The position numbers and the translations under genes are program-made. A DNA stretch of 11,254 nucleotides. Origin: Deltaproteobacteria bacterium. GTDB lineage: Bacteria > Desulfobacterota > Desulfobulbia > Desulfobulbales > VMSU01. Below the pieces are notes generated by a model. The model saw only the letters and a list, made by a program, of their open reading frames with translations. It ran no database searches and was not told the origin of the DNA. Shown piece after piece: positions 1-5,353 of the stretch. Positions within the stretch are counted from its first letter, which is position 1, and each line of letters starts with the position of its first letter. The stretch spans positions 1 through 11,254 of the forward strand of contig JAJSAA010000077.1 in the NCBI GenBank assembly GCA_024274995.1. The letters run 5' to 3'.

Positions 1-741
1 AACGATGGAGGCCGTATTTTCCGTTCCCCCCCGTCGGCCCCTCTCCTGATGCCCGCCAATCATAAAGGGGGCGTATGGCGTACCTTTTTTGACATAAAGT
101 ACACCAACCCCCTTGGGGGCATGAAGTTTATGACCGGAGAGGGAGAGAAAATTCACCTCTAATTCTCGCAGATTAATAGGTATTTTGCCCACCGCCTGCA
201 CGGCATCGGTGTGAAAGAGAATCCCCTCTTCTTTAGCCATGGCCGCCATTTCAGCGATGGGGAAAATCACTCCGGTCTCATTATTGGCCCACATAACGCT
301 GACTATGGTGGTATCATCACTCAAGGCTTTGCGGTATTCATCAAGATCAAGCATCCCCTCACTATCCACCCCGAGGCTGGTAATCCGGTATTTGTGGCCG
401 GTGAGATTGAGGAGACTGGCGGCGAGATTTTTCACCGCCGGATGTTCCACCCTGGTGGTAACGATATGATGCTTATCAGGATTGGCCCGTACCGCCGAGA
501 GAATAGCCGTGGAATCACTCTCTGTGCCGCAGCTGGTGAAGATTATCTCCTCGGTATCCGCGCCCAGCAACCCTGCCACCTGCTCACGAGCCTTAACGAG
601 AGCCCGGCCCACCTGACCGCCAAAGCGGTGCATACTGGAGGGATTACCGTATAATTCACTGAAATAAGGCAGCATGGTTTCAAGAACATCCGGGGCCACC
701 TTGGTTGTCGCATTATTATCCATATATATTACATCATTCAC
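1..741 (-). CDS. nifS: Cysteine desulfurase NifS (3' part outside window)
   Basis: PLP-dependent cysteine desulfurase that takes sulfur from L-cysteine, leaving alanine, and passes it as persulfide to the NifU scaffold. The first 247 codons are in the window. The N-terminus VNDVIYMDNNATTKVAP is the classic NifS/IscS opening. The PLP-stacking His is H100 in VEHPAVK, and the Schiff-base lysine is K205 in SLSGHKLHAPKG, close to the K202 position of Azotobacter NifS. The window ends in GGTENTASIV, so the active-site Cys loop expected near residue 325 lies beyond the left edge. I chose the GTG at 741 because it overlaps the nifU stop in GTGA and restores the usual length before DNNATT; the ATG at residue 7 is the alternative. 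The overlap implies translational coupling. Assignment to this family is secure; NifS rather than IscS rests mainly on the NifU partner. Confidence 0.95.
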   Translation of the reverse strand, partial: MNDVIYMDNNATTKVAPDVLETMLPYFSELYGNPSSMHRFGGQVGRALVKAREQVAGLLGADTEEIIFTSCGTESDSTAILSAVRANPDKHHIVTTRVEHPAVKNLAASLLNLTGHKYRITSLGVDSEGMLDLDEYRKALSDDTTIVSVMWANNETGVIFPIAEMAAMAKEEGILFHTDAVQAVGKIPINLRELEVNFLSLSGHKLHAPKGVGVLYVKKGTPYAPFMIGGHQERGRRGGTENTASIV

Positions 742-1574
742 CGGTCTTCCTCCACCACCAGGGTATCAAGTACCTGCTCACGCAGAGTCTTCTCAACATA
801 CTCTTTTAGAGTTGTCGTGGAGCGCGAACAACCGCCGCAGGCTCCGCGCAGGGCGACAATTACCATATCACCATCAACATCAATCAATTCTATATCGCCG
901 CCGTCGTTGCGGAGAGCCGGCCGAATCTCCCGCTCCAGGACATCTTCAATCTTTTTTATCTTTTGGATGGTAGTCATACGGGCCGGGCCCTTCATGGGAA
1001 TAATCCGTGACCTGCCGCCGCCTGTTACCTCAGCCAAAATTTCCTGCAGACGATCTAAGCATTTACCACAACCGCCCCCAGCCTTGGTAAAGTTGGTAAT
1101 ATCCTCCACACTGCACAGGTGACTCTCTTCAATGGCCCGTTTGATCTCTAAATCGGTAACCCCGAAGCATTCACAGACTACCTCACCTTCGGCCACTGGC
1201 ACGGGTACACCACGGTAATTGGCAATAGCCGCCTCCAAGGCTTCACGGCCCATTACTGAGCAATGCATCTTTTCCTTGGGCAGACCGCCAAGAAAATCGG
1301 CAATTTCTTCATTGGTAATTTTTTCCGCCTCGGTTAGAGGCAGTCCTTTAACCATCTCTGTTAGAGCCGATGATGAAGCAATGGCGCTGGCGCAGCCAAA
1401 GGTCTGAAATTTAGCGCCAACAATTATCTCTTTTTCATCCACCTTCAGCATCAGTTTAAGGGCATCACCACAAGACAGCGACCCAACCTCTCCCACGGCG
1501 TTGGCGTCCTTTATCTCACCAACATTACGCGGGTTCATAAAATGATCTTTGACCTTATCCGTGTATTCCCACAT
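738..1574 (-). CDS. nifU: Fe-S cluster assembly scaffold NifU
   Basis: Three-domain scaffold protein of 278 aa that assembles [2Fe-2S]/[4Fe-4S] clusters from NifS-derived sulfur and iron and donates them to apoproteins in the cytoplasm. Residues 1-125 are the IscU-like domain with C35 (SLSCGDA, with D37), C61 (FGCASA) and C105 (MHCSVMG). Residues about 130-185 are the [2Fe-2S] ferredoxin-like domain with C134/C136 and C169/C172. Residues about 200-278 are the Nfu domain with C246xxC249 (GACGGCS). All expected cluster ligands are present. I chose the ATG at 1574 (MWEYTDKVKDHF, matching the known NifU start) over an ATG six codons upstream. A GGAGG lies about 11 nt before it, rather distant. 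It is the first gene of a nifU-nifS operon. Full NifU is used for general Fe-S assembly in several anaerobes, so nitrogen fixation is not implied. Confidence 0.96.
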   Translation of the reverse strand: MWEYTDKVKDHFMNPRNVGEIKDANAVGEVGSLSCGDALKLMLKVDEKEIIVGAKFQTFGCASAIASSSALTEMVKGLPLTEAEKITNEEIADFLGGLPKEKMHCSVMGREALEAAIANYRGVPVPVAEGEVVCECFGVTDLEIKRAIEESHLCSVEDITNFTKAGGGCGKCLDRLQEILAEVTGGGRSRIIPMKGPARMTTIQKIKKIEDVLEREIRPALRNDGGDIELIDVDGDMVIVALRGACGGCSRSTTTLKEYVEKTLREQVLDTLVVEEDR

Positions 1575-1597
1575 TGTAACAACAGCCTCCAAAAATA

Positions 1598-1624
1598 ATT
1601 GTATGCCAGTCGTATCATTGTCAA
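1598..1624 (-). promoter_or_regulatory. Candidate sigma-70 promoter of nifU-nifS
   Basis: Read on the minus strand there is a perfect TTGACA (1624-1619) and a TACAAT (1603-1598) separated by 15 nt, just upstream of nifU. The -35 match is complete and the -10 matches five of six bases, but the spacer is shorter than the preferred 16-18 nt. That could mean a weak or activator-dependent promoter, or a chance match. The pair lies 24 nt before the nifU ATG and is covered by the inverted repeat at 1605-1639. Confidence 0.4.
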
Positions 1625-1639
1625 ATTACGATACCTGGC
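1605..1639. promoter_or_regulatory. Imperfect palindrome over the nifU promoter, possible operator
   Basis: GCCAG-TC-GTATC (1605-1616) faces GATAC-CTGGC (1630-1639). This gives ten complementary base pairs interrupted by a two-base bulge, with a 13-nt centre holding most of the TTGACA. The position across the -35 and spacer is where a repressor would act. In many bacteria Fe-S assembly operons are controlled by an Rrf2-family cluster sensor (IscR-like), but I do not recognise this as an IscR consensus. The repressor idea is inference. Confidence 0.35.
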
Positions 1640-1799
1640 TTTGATTCTTAAACAAGGCCTAAAAACATAATTACTTGCCCCTGAAATTGCAACTTTAATA
1701 TTAAGCATTAAGTCTAACCGCGACTTTAGCAACAGCTGCCAATTTTTCCGCCGCGGTGTCAATAATCACCACGCTGATTCGCTCCTACCCCCCCCTGAG

Positions 1800-1841
1800 C
1801 ATAGCAGGCTGGCGGCCATTTTATGCCGCCAGCCTGCTATG
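1800..1841. repeat. Perfect 17-bp inverted repeat with 8-nt loop
   Basis: Left arm 1800-1816 and right arm 1825-1841 are exactly complementary over 17 bp (arm CATAGCAGGCTGGCGGC), with loop CATTTTAT. No T-tract follows on either strand, so it is not a standard Rho-independent terminator. Its right arm ends on the first G of the -24 GG of the sigma-54 promoter at 1840-1855. It could be a dyad binding site, a transcription roadblock or a cruciform, or an RNA hairpin if an upstream transcript enters. It also argues against an upstream start for the following gene, since coding through it gives an unrelated peptide. Confidence 0.8.
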
Positions 1842-1855
1842 GCATGCAAATTGCT
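1840..1855 (+). promoter_or_regulatory. Sigma-54 (-24/-12) promoter for the NlpC/P60-like gene
   Basis: TGGCATGCAAATTGCT matches the sigma-54 consensus TGGCACGnnnnTTGCW at every fixed position except one (T for the second C). The GG (1841-1842) and GC (1853-1854) are exactly 12 nt apart, as required. Transcription would start near 1866, leaving a leader of about 34 nt that contains the ribosome binding site TAAGGAGA (1886-1893). Such promoters need an AAA+ enhancer-binding activator; in motile Proteobacteria and Desulfobacterota they often serve flagellar, envelope or nitrogen genes. I saw no confident activator site other than the dyad immediately upstream. Confidence 0.75.
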
Positions 1856-1899
1856 TAATCTCAGACAAAAGACCGCAGATTTTTCTAAGGAGAGTAAAG

Positions 1900-3198
1900 A
1901 TGCCCGTTAATAATATTAATGCCGATATGCAGACCGCCTTTGTGCAACCCCGAGAGTCCCAAAATCCACTCGGCCCAGCCGGTAATAATTTTCAGAAAAT
2001 ATTGACCAACAATATGCACCTGGCCCCGCATGCTGAAAAAAGCACCGGCCAGATTATAAAATTAGGAGTAATAGACAAAAACACCCCGACTATCTCCAAT
2101 CTTCTCCATCAAAACAAAAGATTTAAAGATGAGACCTGGAATATCATTTTTTCAGCGGCTAATCGTGGCAAGCACTTTAGAGATATAAGAGCAGGCAGCG
2201 AGGTTACCCTCAACCTCGCGAATAATGAAATCAGCTGGCAGCGGCCATCCCGCCAGCCCGCAATTCCCGCCTCCGTGTGGAATAATCAAAAACTCACCGC
2301 CGACGGCCTGGTCATAGTGGGCAAGATAAGTCACGAGACTCCTACGGTTTCAAACCTCTTGCGGCGCAGCAAAATTTATCATGATGAGGCCTGGAACATC
2401 ATTCTTTCCAGTATCAACAGTGACAAACCCTTCAACACCATACGTCCCGGCACAATGATAGCCATTAACCCGCAGACCTTTGAACTATCTTTTATCCACC
2501 ACCCTCGCCAGAATGCGGCAGCCAATACCATCAGTTCCGCCGCCGAGGAACATTTATCAACGGCGGTTAATAATTTTTTCACCGCCAACAAGAGCATTTC
2601 CCGGAAACTGGTTGATAAAATCAGACCGTATATAGGGCGTCCATACAGTGAGATAGACTGTTACGGCCTGGTGGTCAGAGGTTTAAAGGGCTTAGGTATA
2701 AAATATAGTGGAAACGGCGGCCTGCGCGAGACTCTGGAAAAAATGGCCCTAACCCAGGGGAAACCTCTAAATTCCTACCAGAACGGTGAAGGCTTGATCA
2801 AAGCGGCCGGTAAAATCACTTTTGCCAGAACCTTTAATCACATTCGACATCCCGAGAAACTGGCACAACAAACCTTTACCGGCCTGGAAAAGTCTCTCCG
2901 CCAGGGGATGATTTTATCATTCTCCACCCCTTCCCGGGGGCACACAGGAGTTGTGGCAAGAGATAACGGGGAATGGAGTTATCTTAATTCCGGCCTCATT
3001 GATCACCAGCTTGACCAGAGCCGAGCCCAAACCTCTAGGCGGGTAGGTGAAGAATCCCTGGAAAAAGAAATAGACAACTGGTTTAAGCTGGCAAAAAACA
3101 ACAATGAACCCTTGGAAATAAATATCGGCATGTTGGATAAAAACAAGCTAAATAATTTTCGTTCCCACCACCCCGAGGTCACCCACCGGCTGTTTTAA
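1900..3198 (+). CDS. NlpC/P60-like cysteine peptidase with two internal repeats
   Basis: Protein of 432 aa. The C-terminal part (about 235-365) resembles the NlpC/P60 papain-like fold that cleaves peptidoglycan stem peptides: C254 in EIDCYGLVVRGLKGLGI, H348 in SRGHTGVV, and a possible third polar residue N363 in SYLNSG. Residues 54-116 and 138-201 are two copies of one module sharing TPTxSNLL, DExWNII, KxF and IRxG, loosely like LysM/OapA-type wall-binding modules. No N-terminal hydrophobic signal or membrane segment is seen; the first 50 residues are polar and rich in Asn, Gln and Pro, as in some flagellar/type III substrates. I chose the ATG at 1900 because TAAGGAGA lies 6 nt before it, while the longer frame from 1756 has no such site and crosses the hairpin and promoter. 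Hydrolase activity is inferred from motifs; substrate, export and partner are unknown. Confidence 0.75.
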   Translation: MPVNNINADMQTAFVQPRESQNPLGPAGNNFQKILTNNMHLAPHAEKSTGQIIKLGVIDKNTPTISNLLHQNKRFKDETWNIIFSAANRGKHFRDIRAGSEVTLNLANNEISWQRPSRQPAIPASVWNNQKLTADGLVIVGKISHETPTVSNLLRRSKIYHDEAWNIILSSINSDKPFNTIRPGTMIAINPQTFELSFIHHPRQNAAANTISSAAEEHLSTAVNNFFTANKSISRKLVDKIRPYIGRPYSEIDCYGLVVRGLKGLGIKYSGNGGLRETLEKMALTQGKPLNSYQNGEGLIKAAGKITFARTFNHIRHPEKLAQQTFTGLEKSLRQGMILSFSTPSRGHTGVVARDNGEWSYLNSGLIDHQLDQSRAQTSRRVGEESLEKEIDNWFKLAKNNNEPLEINIGMLDKNKLNNFRSHHPEVTHRLF

Positions 3199-3206
3199 CT
3201 TTTTGG

Positions 3207-3237
3207 CGGCGGCCAGGAGGCATACCATTGGCCGCCG
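3207..3237. terminator. GC-rich hairpin just after the NlpC/P60-like gene
   Basis: CGGCGGCCA (3207-3215) pairs exactly with TGGCCGCCG (3229-3237) around a 13-nt loop, starting nine nt after the stop codon. The position suits a transcript end, but no U-run follows (TTAGAAGCC). If it terminates, it would be weak or Rho-assisted; it may only protect the 3' end. Confidence 0.35.
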
Positions 3238-3308
3238 TTAGAAGCCTTCCGCTCCAGAACTGTCGCCTGACAACCCGCCTTTCGCCGGACTCTCGCCCTT
3301 CTACCCCC

Positions 3309-3337
3309 TTGCCCGCTTTAATTTTGCCTGTTATAGT
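3309..3337 (+). promoter_or_regulatory. Candidate sigma-70 promoter for proC-nadK
   Basis: TTGCCC (3309-3314), a 17-nt spacer, then TATAGT (3332-3337). The -35 matches four and the -10 five of six consensus bases at ideal spacing. Transcription would begin near 3344 and give a leader of about 190 nt before proC, carrying the repeat at 3369-3419 and the long hairpin at 3419-3464. No other good promoter was found in this 336-nt gap, which otherwise has no believable gene. Confidence 0.35.
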
Positions 3338-3368
3338 GCCCCTGCATTTTTCAAGTACAAGGTTCAAA

Positions 3369-3419
3369 GCATCGTAACTGCTTAGGCGGTCGCACAAAAG
3401 ATGCGGACAGCCAGTTTAC
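3369..3419. repeat. Degenerate intergenic repeat, copy 1 (proC leader)
   Basis: The order is GCATC (3369), GTAACTG (3374), GATGCGGACAG (3400) and CAGTTTAC (3412-3419). GCATC pairs with GATGC, and GTAACTG pairs with CAGTTTAC if one base is bulged. The two pairings interleave (A-B-A'-B'), as in the topB leader at 5265-5333. GATGCGG and a CAGTTA-like end recur before mdh at 9731-9770. The likeness is visible by eye but short and degenerate. Confidence 0.4.
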
Positions 3420-3464
3420 ATGAAAATCGTGCCGAAAGTATTGGCTTTGGTGCGATTTTTCATG
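3419..3464. repeat. Long imperfect hairpin in the proC leader
   Basis: CATGAAAATCGTGCCGAAAG (3419-3438) folds on CTTTGGTGCGATTTTTCATG (3445-3464) with a six-nt loop TATTGG, two G.U pairs on the plus-strand RNA and two single-base bulges. It ends 70 nt before the proC ATG. The following TTTCGTT is too weak to call a terminator. It may be a leader regulatory structure or a small inverted-repeat element. No proline-rich leader peptide or T-box features were seen. Confidence 0.55.
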
Positions 3465-3534
3465 TTTCGTTATGCCTGGGCAAAACCGGACGTGGATGTT
3501 ACGAGGTATCTTTCTAAAAATTGAGGCAACAGCA

Positions 3535-4341
3535 ATGGCAATGATAGGATTTATCGGCGGCGGCCAAATGGCCGAGGCCCTGATTAAAGGAGTATTAAAG
3601 GCAGAATTATTTCCGGCCCGGGAAATAATAGCCGCTGACCCCACCCCCGGCCGCAGGCAGATATTGGAGGATTACGGGATCAATACCTGCGCCGACGCCA
3701 ATGAGATGACCGCCAAATGCCCAATCATCATTCTGGCCGTCAAACCGCAGATCATGGGGCCGGTATTAGACAGTGTGCAGGCGGGTATTGGCATAGATCA
3801 TCTAATAATTTCCATTGCCGCCGGTATTCCTTTAAGCTTTTTAGAGGATAAACTGGCCGACGGCGGCTGCCGGGTAATTCGGGTAATGCCCAATACCCCG
3901 GCTCTGGTTCAGGAAGGAGCGGCCGCTTTAAGTCCCGGACGCGGGGCCACCGATGAGGACATGGCCAAGGCCAGGGCCATTTTTGAGGCCGTGGGCCAGG
4001 CGGTAATCCTGCCGGAATCGTACCTTGATGCAGTTACCGGCCTTTCCGGCTCCGGCCCGGCTTATGTTTTTACCTTTATTGAGGCCCTGATTGACGCCGG
4101 GCTCAAAGTTGGCTTACCGAGAGATGCAGCTCAGACCCTGGTCCTACAGACCATACTTGGCTCGGTAAAACTAAGCATGGAGAGCGGTAAACATCCAGCC
4201 GAACTTCGGGCCATGGTGACCTCCCCCGGCGGTACCACCATTGCCGGGCTGCATGAAATGGCCAGGGCCGGCTTTCAAGGGATCATCATGGATGCCGTCG
4301 AAGCGGCGACCAGACGTTCAGCAGAACTCGGTAAATCCTGA
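3535..4341 (+). CDS. proC: Pyrroline-5-carboxylate reductase ProC
   Basis: Last enzyme of proline synthesis: reduces 1-pyrroline-5-carboxylate to L-proline with NAD(P)H in the cytoplasm. The 268-aa length is typical. The N-terminal Rossmann motif is MAMIGFIGGGQMAEAL (residues 1-16), followed by LAVKPQ (68-72) and VMPNTPALVQEGA (117-129). The P5CR signature is in the C-terminal helical dimer domain: VTGLSGSGPAYVFTFIEAL (167-185) and VTSPGGTTIAGL (228-239). I chose the ATG at 3535, with GAGG about 8 nt upstream; an ATG two codons later is also possible, whereas the longer frame from 3472 adds unrelated residues and overlaps the leader. nadK follows closely, so the two are probably co-transcribed. 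No missing active-site residue was noticed. Confidence 0.96.
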   Translation: MAMIGFIGGGQMAEALIKGVLKAELFPAREIIAADPTPGRRQILEDYGINTCADANEMTAKCPIIILAVKPQIMGPVLDSVQAGIGIDHLIISIAAGIPLSFLEDKLADGGCRVIRVMPNTPALVQEGAAALSPGRGATDEDMAKARAIFEAVGQAVILPESYLDAVTGLSGSGPAYVFTFIEALIDAGLKVGLPRDAAQTLVLQTILGSVKLSMESGKHPAELRAMVTSPGGTTIAGLHEMARAGFQGIIMDAVEAATRRSAELGKS

Positions 4342-4378
4342 GTTGCCGGTTCAGACAGACAACAACGCCCCTGTAACC

Positions 4379-5209
4379 ATGCGGGAAATTGGCATAATCA
4401 AACGTCTTGGCAGTAAGGAACCGGAAATTATCGCCGCAGAGCTGAGCGCCTGGTTCCGTGAACGTAATATAAAGGTGGTGATAGATCTGGTAAAGCCGGG
4501 CCTTGATCTGCTCATCATCCTCGGCGGGGACGGCACCCTACTCCATGTCGCCGAACAGGCCAGTCGTTATGGAATTCCCGTGGTCGGCATCAATCTCGGC
4601 GATCTTGGTTTCCTCACCGAGATAAGCAAAGATGAACGTTATGAAGCCCTGGAGGCCATTCTTAATAATAAATTCACCATTGAGCACCGCCTGCTCTTGA
4701 AAACAAGAGTTATCTCCAAAGGCCAACCGTCGGACTGGCAGATGGCCTTAAATGATGTGGTCATCAGCAAGGGCAATATTGAACGTTTGATCCAGCTTGA
4801 TTCCTGGGCCAATAACAACTATATAACCACCTACCGGGCCGACGGGCTTATTTTTTCCACTCCCACCGGGGCCACCGCCTACAATTTATCGGCCGGAGGC
4901 CCCATCGTTCACCCCGCCCTGCAGGCAATCCTCATAACCCCCATCTGCCCATTCATGTTGGACAGCCGGCCGCTCTTAGTAGCTCCTGACACTATCCTCA
5001 CCGCCAGGCTCAAGGCTGGCCGCCGGCAGGATGTCAAGGTGTTGGTCGACGGCCAGTCTGCCTGGGATATTCATCAGGACGATACCATTGAAATTCAGGC
5101 CTCAGAGTATTATCTAAAGCTGATCGCCTCCTCTAAAAAGGATTATTTTGAAATATTACGCAGCAAACTAAACTGGGGAAGTTCCATCAAAAACGGCAGA
5201 GATTCATAA
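4379..5209 (+). CDS. nadK: NAD kinase
   Basis: Phosphorylates NAD to NADP using ATP (or polyphosphate in some families). Protein of 276 aa carrying the diagnostic GGDGTLL (49-55), NLGDLGFLTE (72-81), the ND pair of ALNDVVISKG (N125 D126), RADGLIFSTPTGATAYNLSAGGP (153-175) and DGQ (224-226), ending in the usual FEILRSKLNWG. The segment before GGDG is short: beta strand IKVVIDL runs into DLLIILGG with only a few residues between, so the N-domain is compact compared with many homologues. I chose the ATG at 4379 (MREIGIIKR) by homology, although there is no clear Shine-Dalgarno. A TTG at 4343, one nt after the proC stop, would give a 12-residue extension through coupled translation. Upstream in-frame codons overlapping proC are not credible. 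Confidence 0.94.
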   Translation: MREIGIIKRLGSKEPEIIAAELSAWFRERNIKVVIDLVKPGLDLLIILGGDGTLLHVAEQASRYGIPVVGINLGDLGFLTEISKDERYEALEAILNNKFTIEHRLLLKTRVISKGQPSDWQMALNDVVISKGNIERLIQLDSWANNNYITTYRADGLIFSTPTGATAYNLSAGGPIVHPALQAILITPICPFMLDSRPLLVAPDTILTARLKAGRRQDVKVLVDGQSAWDIHQDDTIEIQASEYYLKLIASSKKDYFEILRSKLNWGSSIKNGRDS

Positions 5210-5264
5210 AGATAACACAAATACCTAATTTTTTTTATAACTATCCAGCGAGGACTGCAAATTA

Positions 5265-5333
5265 CCCTCAGCTCGTAACTGTAACTGTTCAGATAAACGT
5301 AAACTCCGAGATGAGGGACAGCTGAATAGTTAC
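5265..5333 (+). promoter_or_regulatory. Interleaved inverted repeats in the topB leader (pseudoknot or switch candidate; repeat copy 2)
   Basis: Arm A, CCCTCAGCTCG (5265-5275), pairs with A', CGAGATGAGGG (5307-5317), at 10 of 11 positions. Arm B, GTAACTGTTCAG (5281-5292), pairs with B', CTGAATAGTTAC (5322-5333), over 12 positions with one G.U. The order A-B-A'-B' means both stems can form only as a pseudoknot; otherwise they are alternatives. A further B-like copy, TAACTATCCAG, lies at 5238-5248, and GTAACT is doubled at 5275-5286. B' ends 20 nt before the topB ATG, which has no clear Shine-Dalgarno. This may regulate topB or be a mobile repeat relic. Confidence 0.5.
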
Positions 5334-5353
5334 CAATATTATCTTATAAAATT

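Noticed and set aside
211..654. 147-codon plus-strand frame opposite nifS
   Set aside because: It is antisense to a strongly conserved cysteine desulfurase and has no recognisable motif.
738..1574. Evidence for a nitrogen-fixation island
   Set aside because: NifU/NifS occur as general Fe-S assembly proteins in non-fixing anaerobes; no nitrogenase or nif regulatory gene is in the window.
1756..1899. 48-codon N-terminal extension of the NlpC/P60-like protein
   Set aside because: It would be translated from the perfect hairpin and the sigma-54 promoter region, has no ribosome binding site, and the ATG at 1900 has a good one.
3351..3378. GGTTCAAAGC as a tRNA T-loop
   Set aside because: No acceptor, D or anticodon arms can be drawn around it.
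3472..3534. Longer ProC start
   Set aside because: Adds 21 unrelated residues before the conserved MIGFIGGG Rossmann start and has no better ribosome binding site than 3535.
4241..4378. 46-codon N-terminal extension of NAD kinase
   Set aside because: It overlaps proC in another frame and the peptide is unlike NAD kinase; family similarity begins at MREIGIIK. Only the TTG at 4343 remains a minor alternative.
5221..5240. T8 run after nadK as a Rho-independent terminator
   Set aside because: There is a run of eight or more T but no GC-rich stem directly before it.
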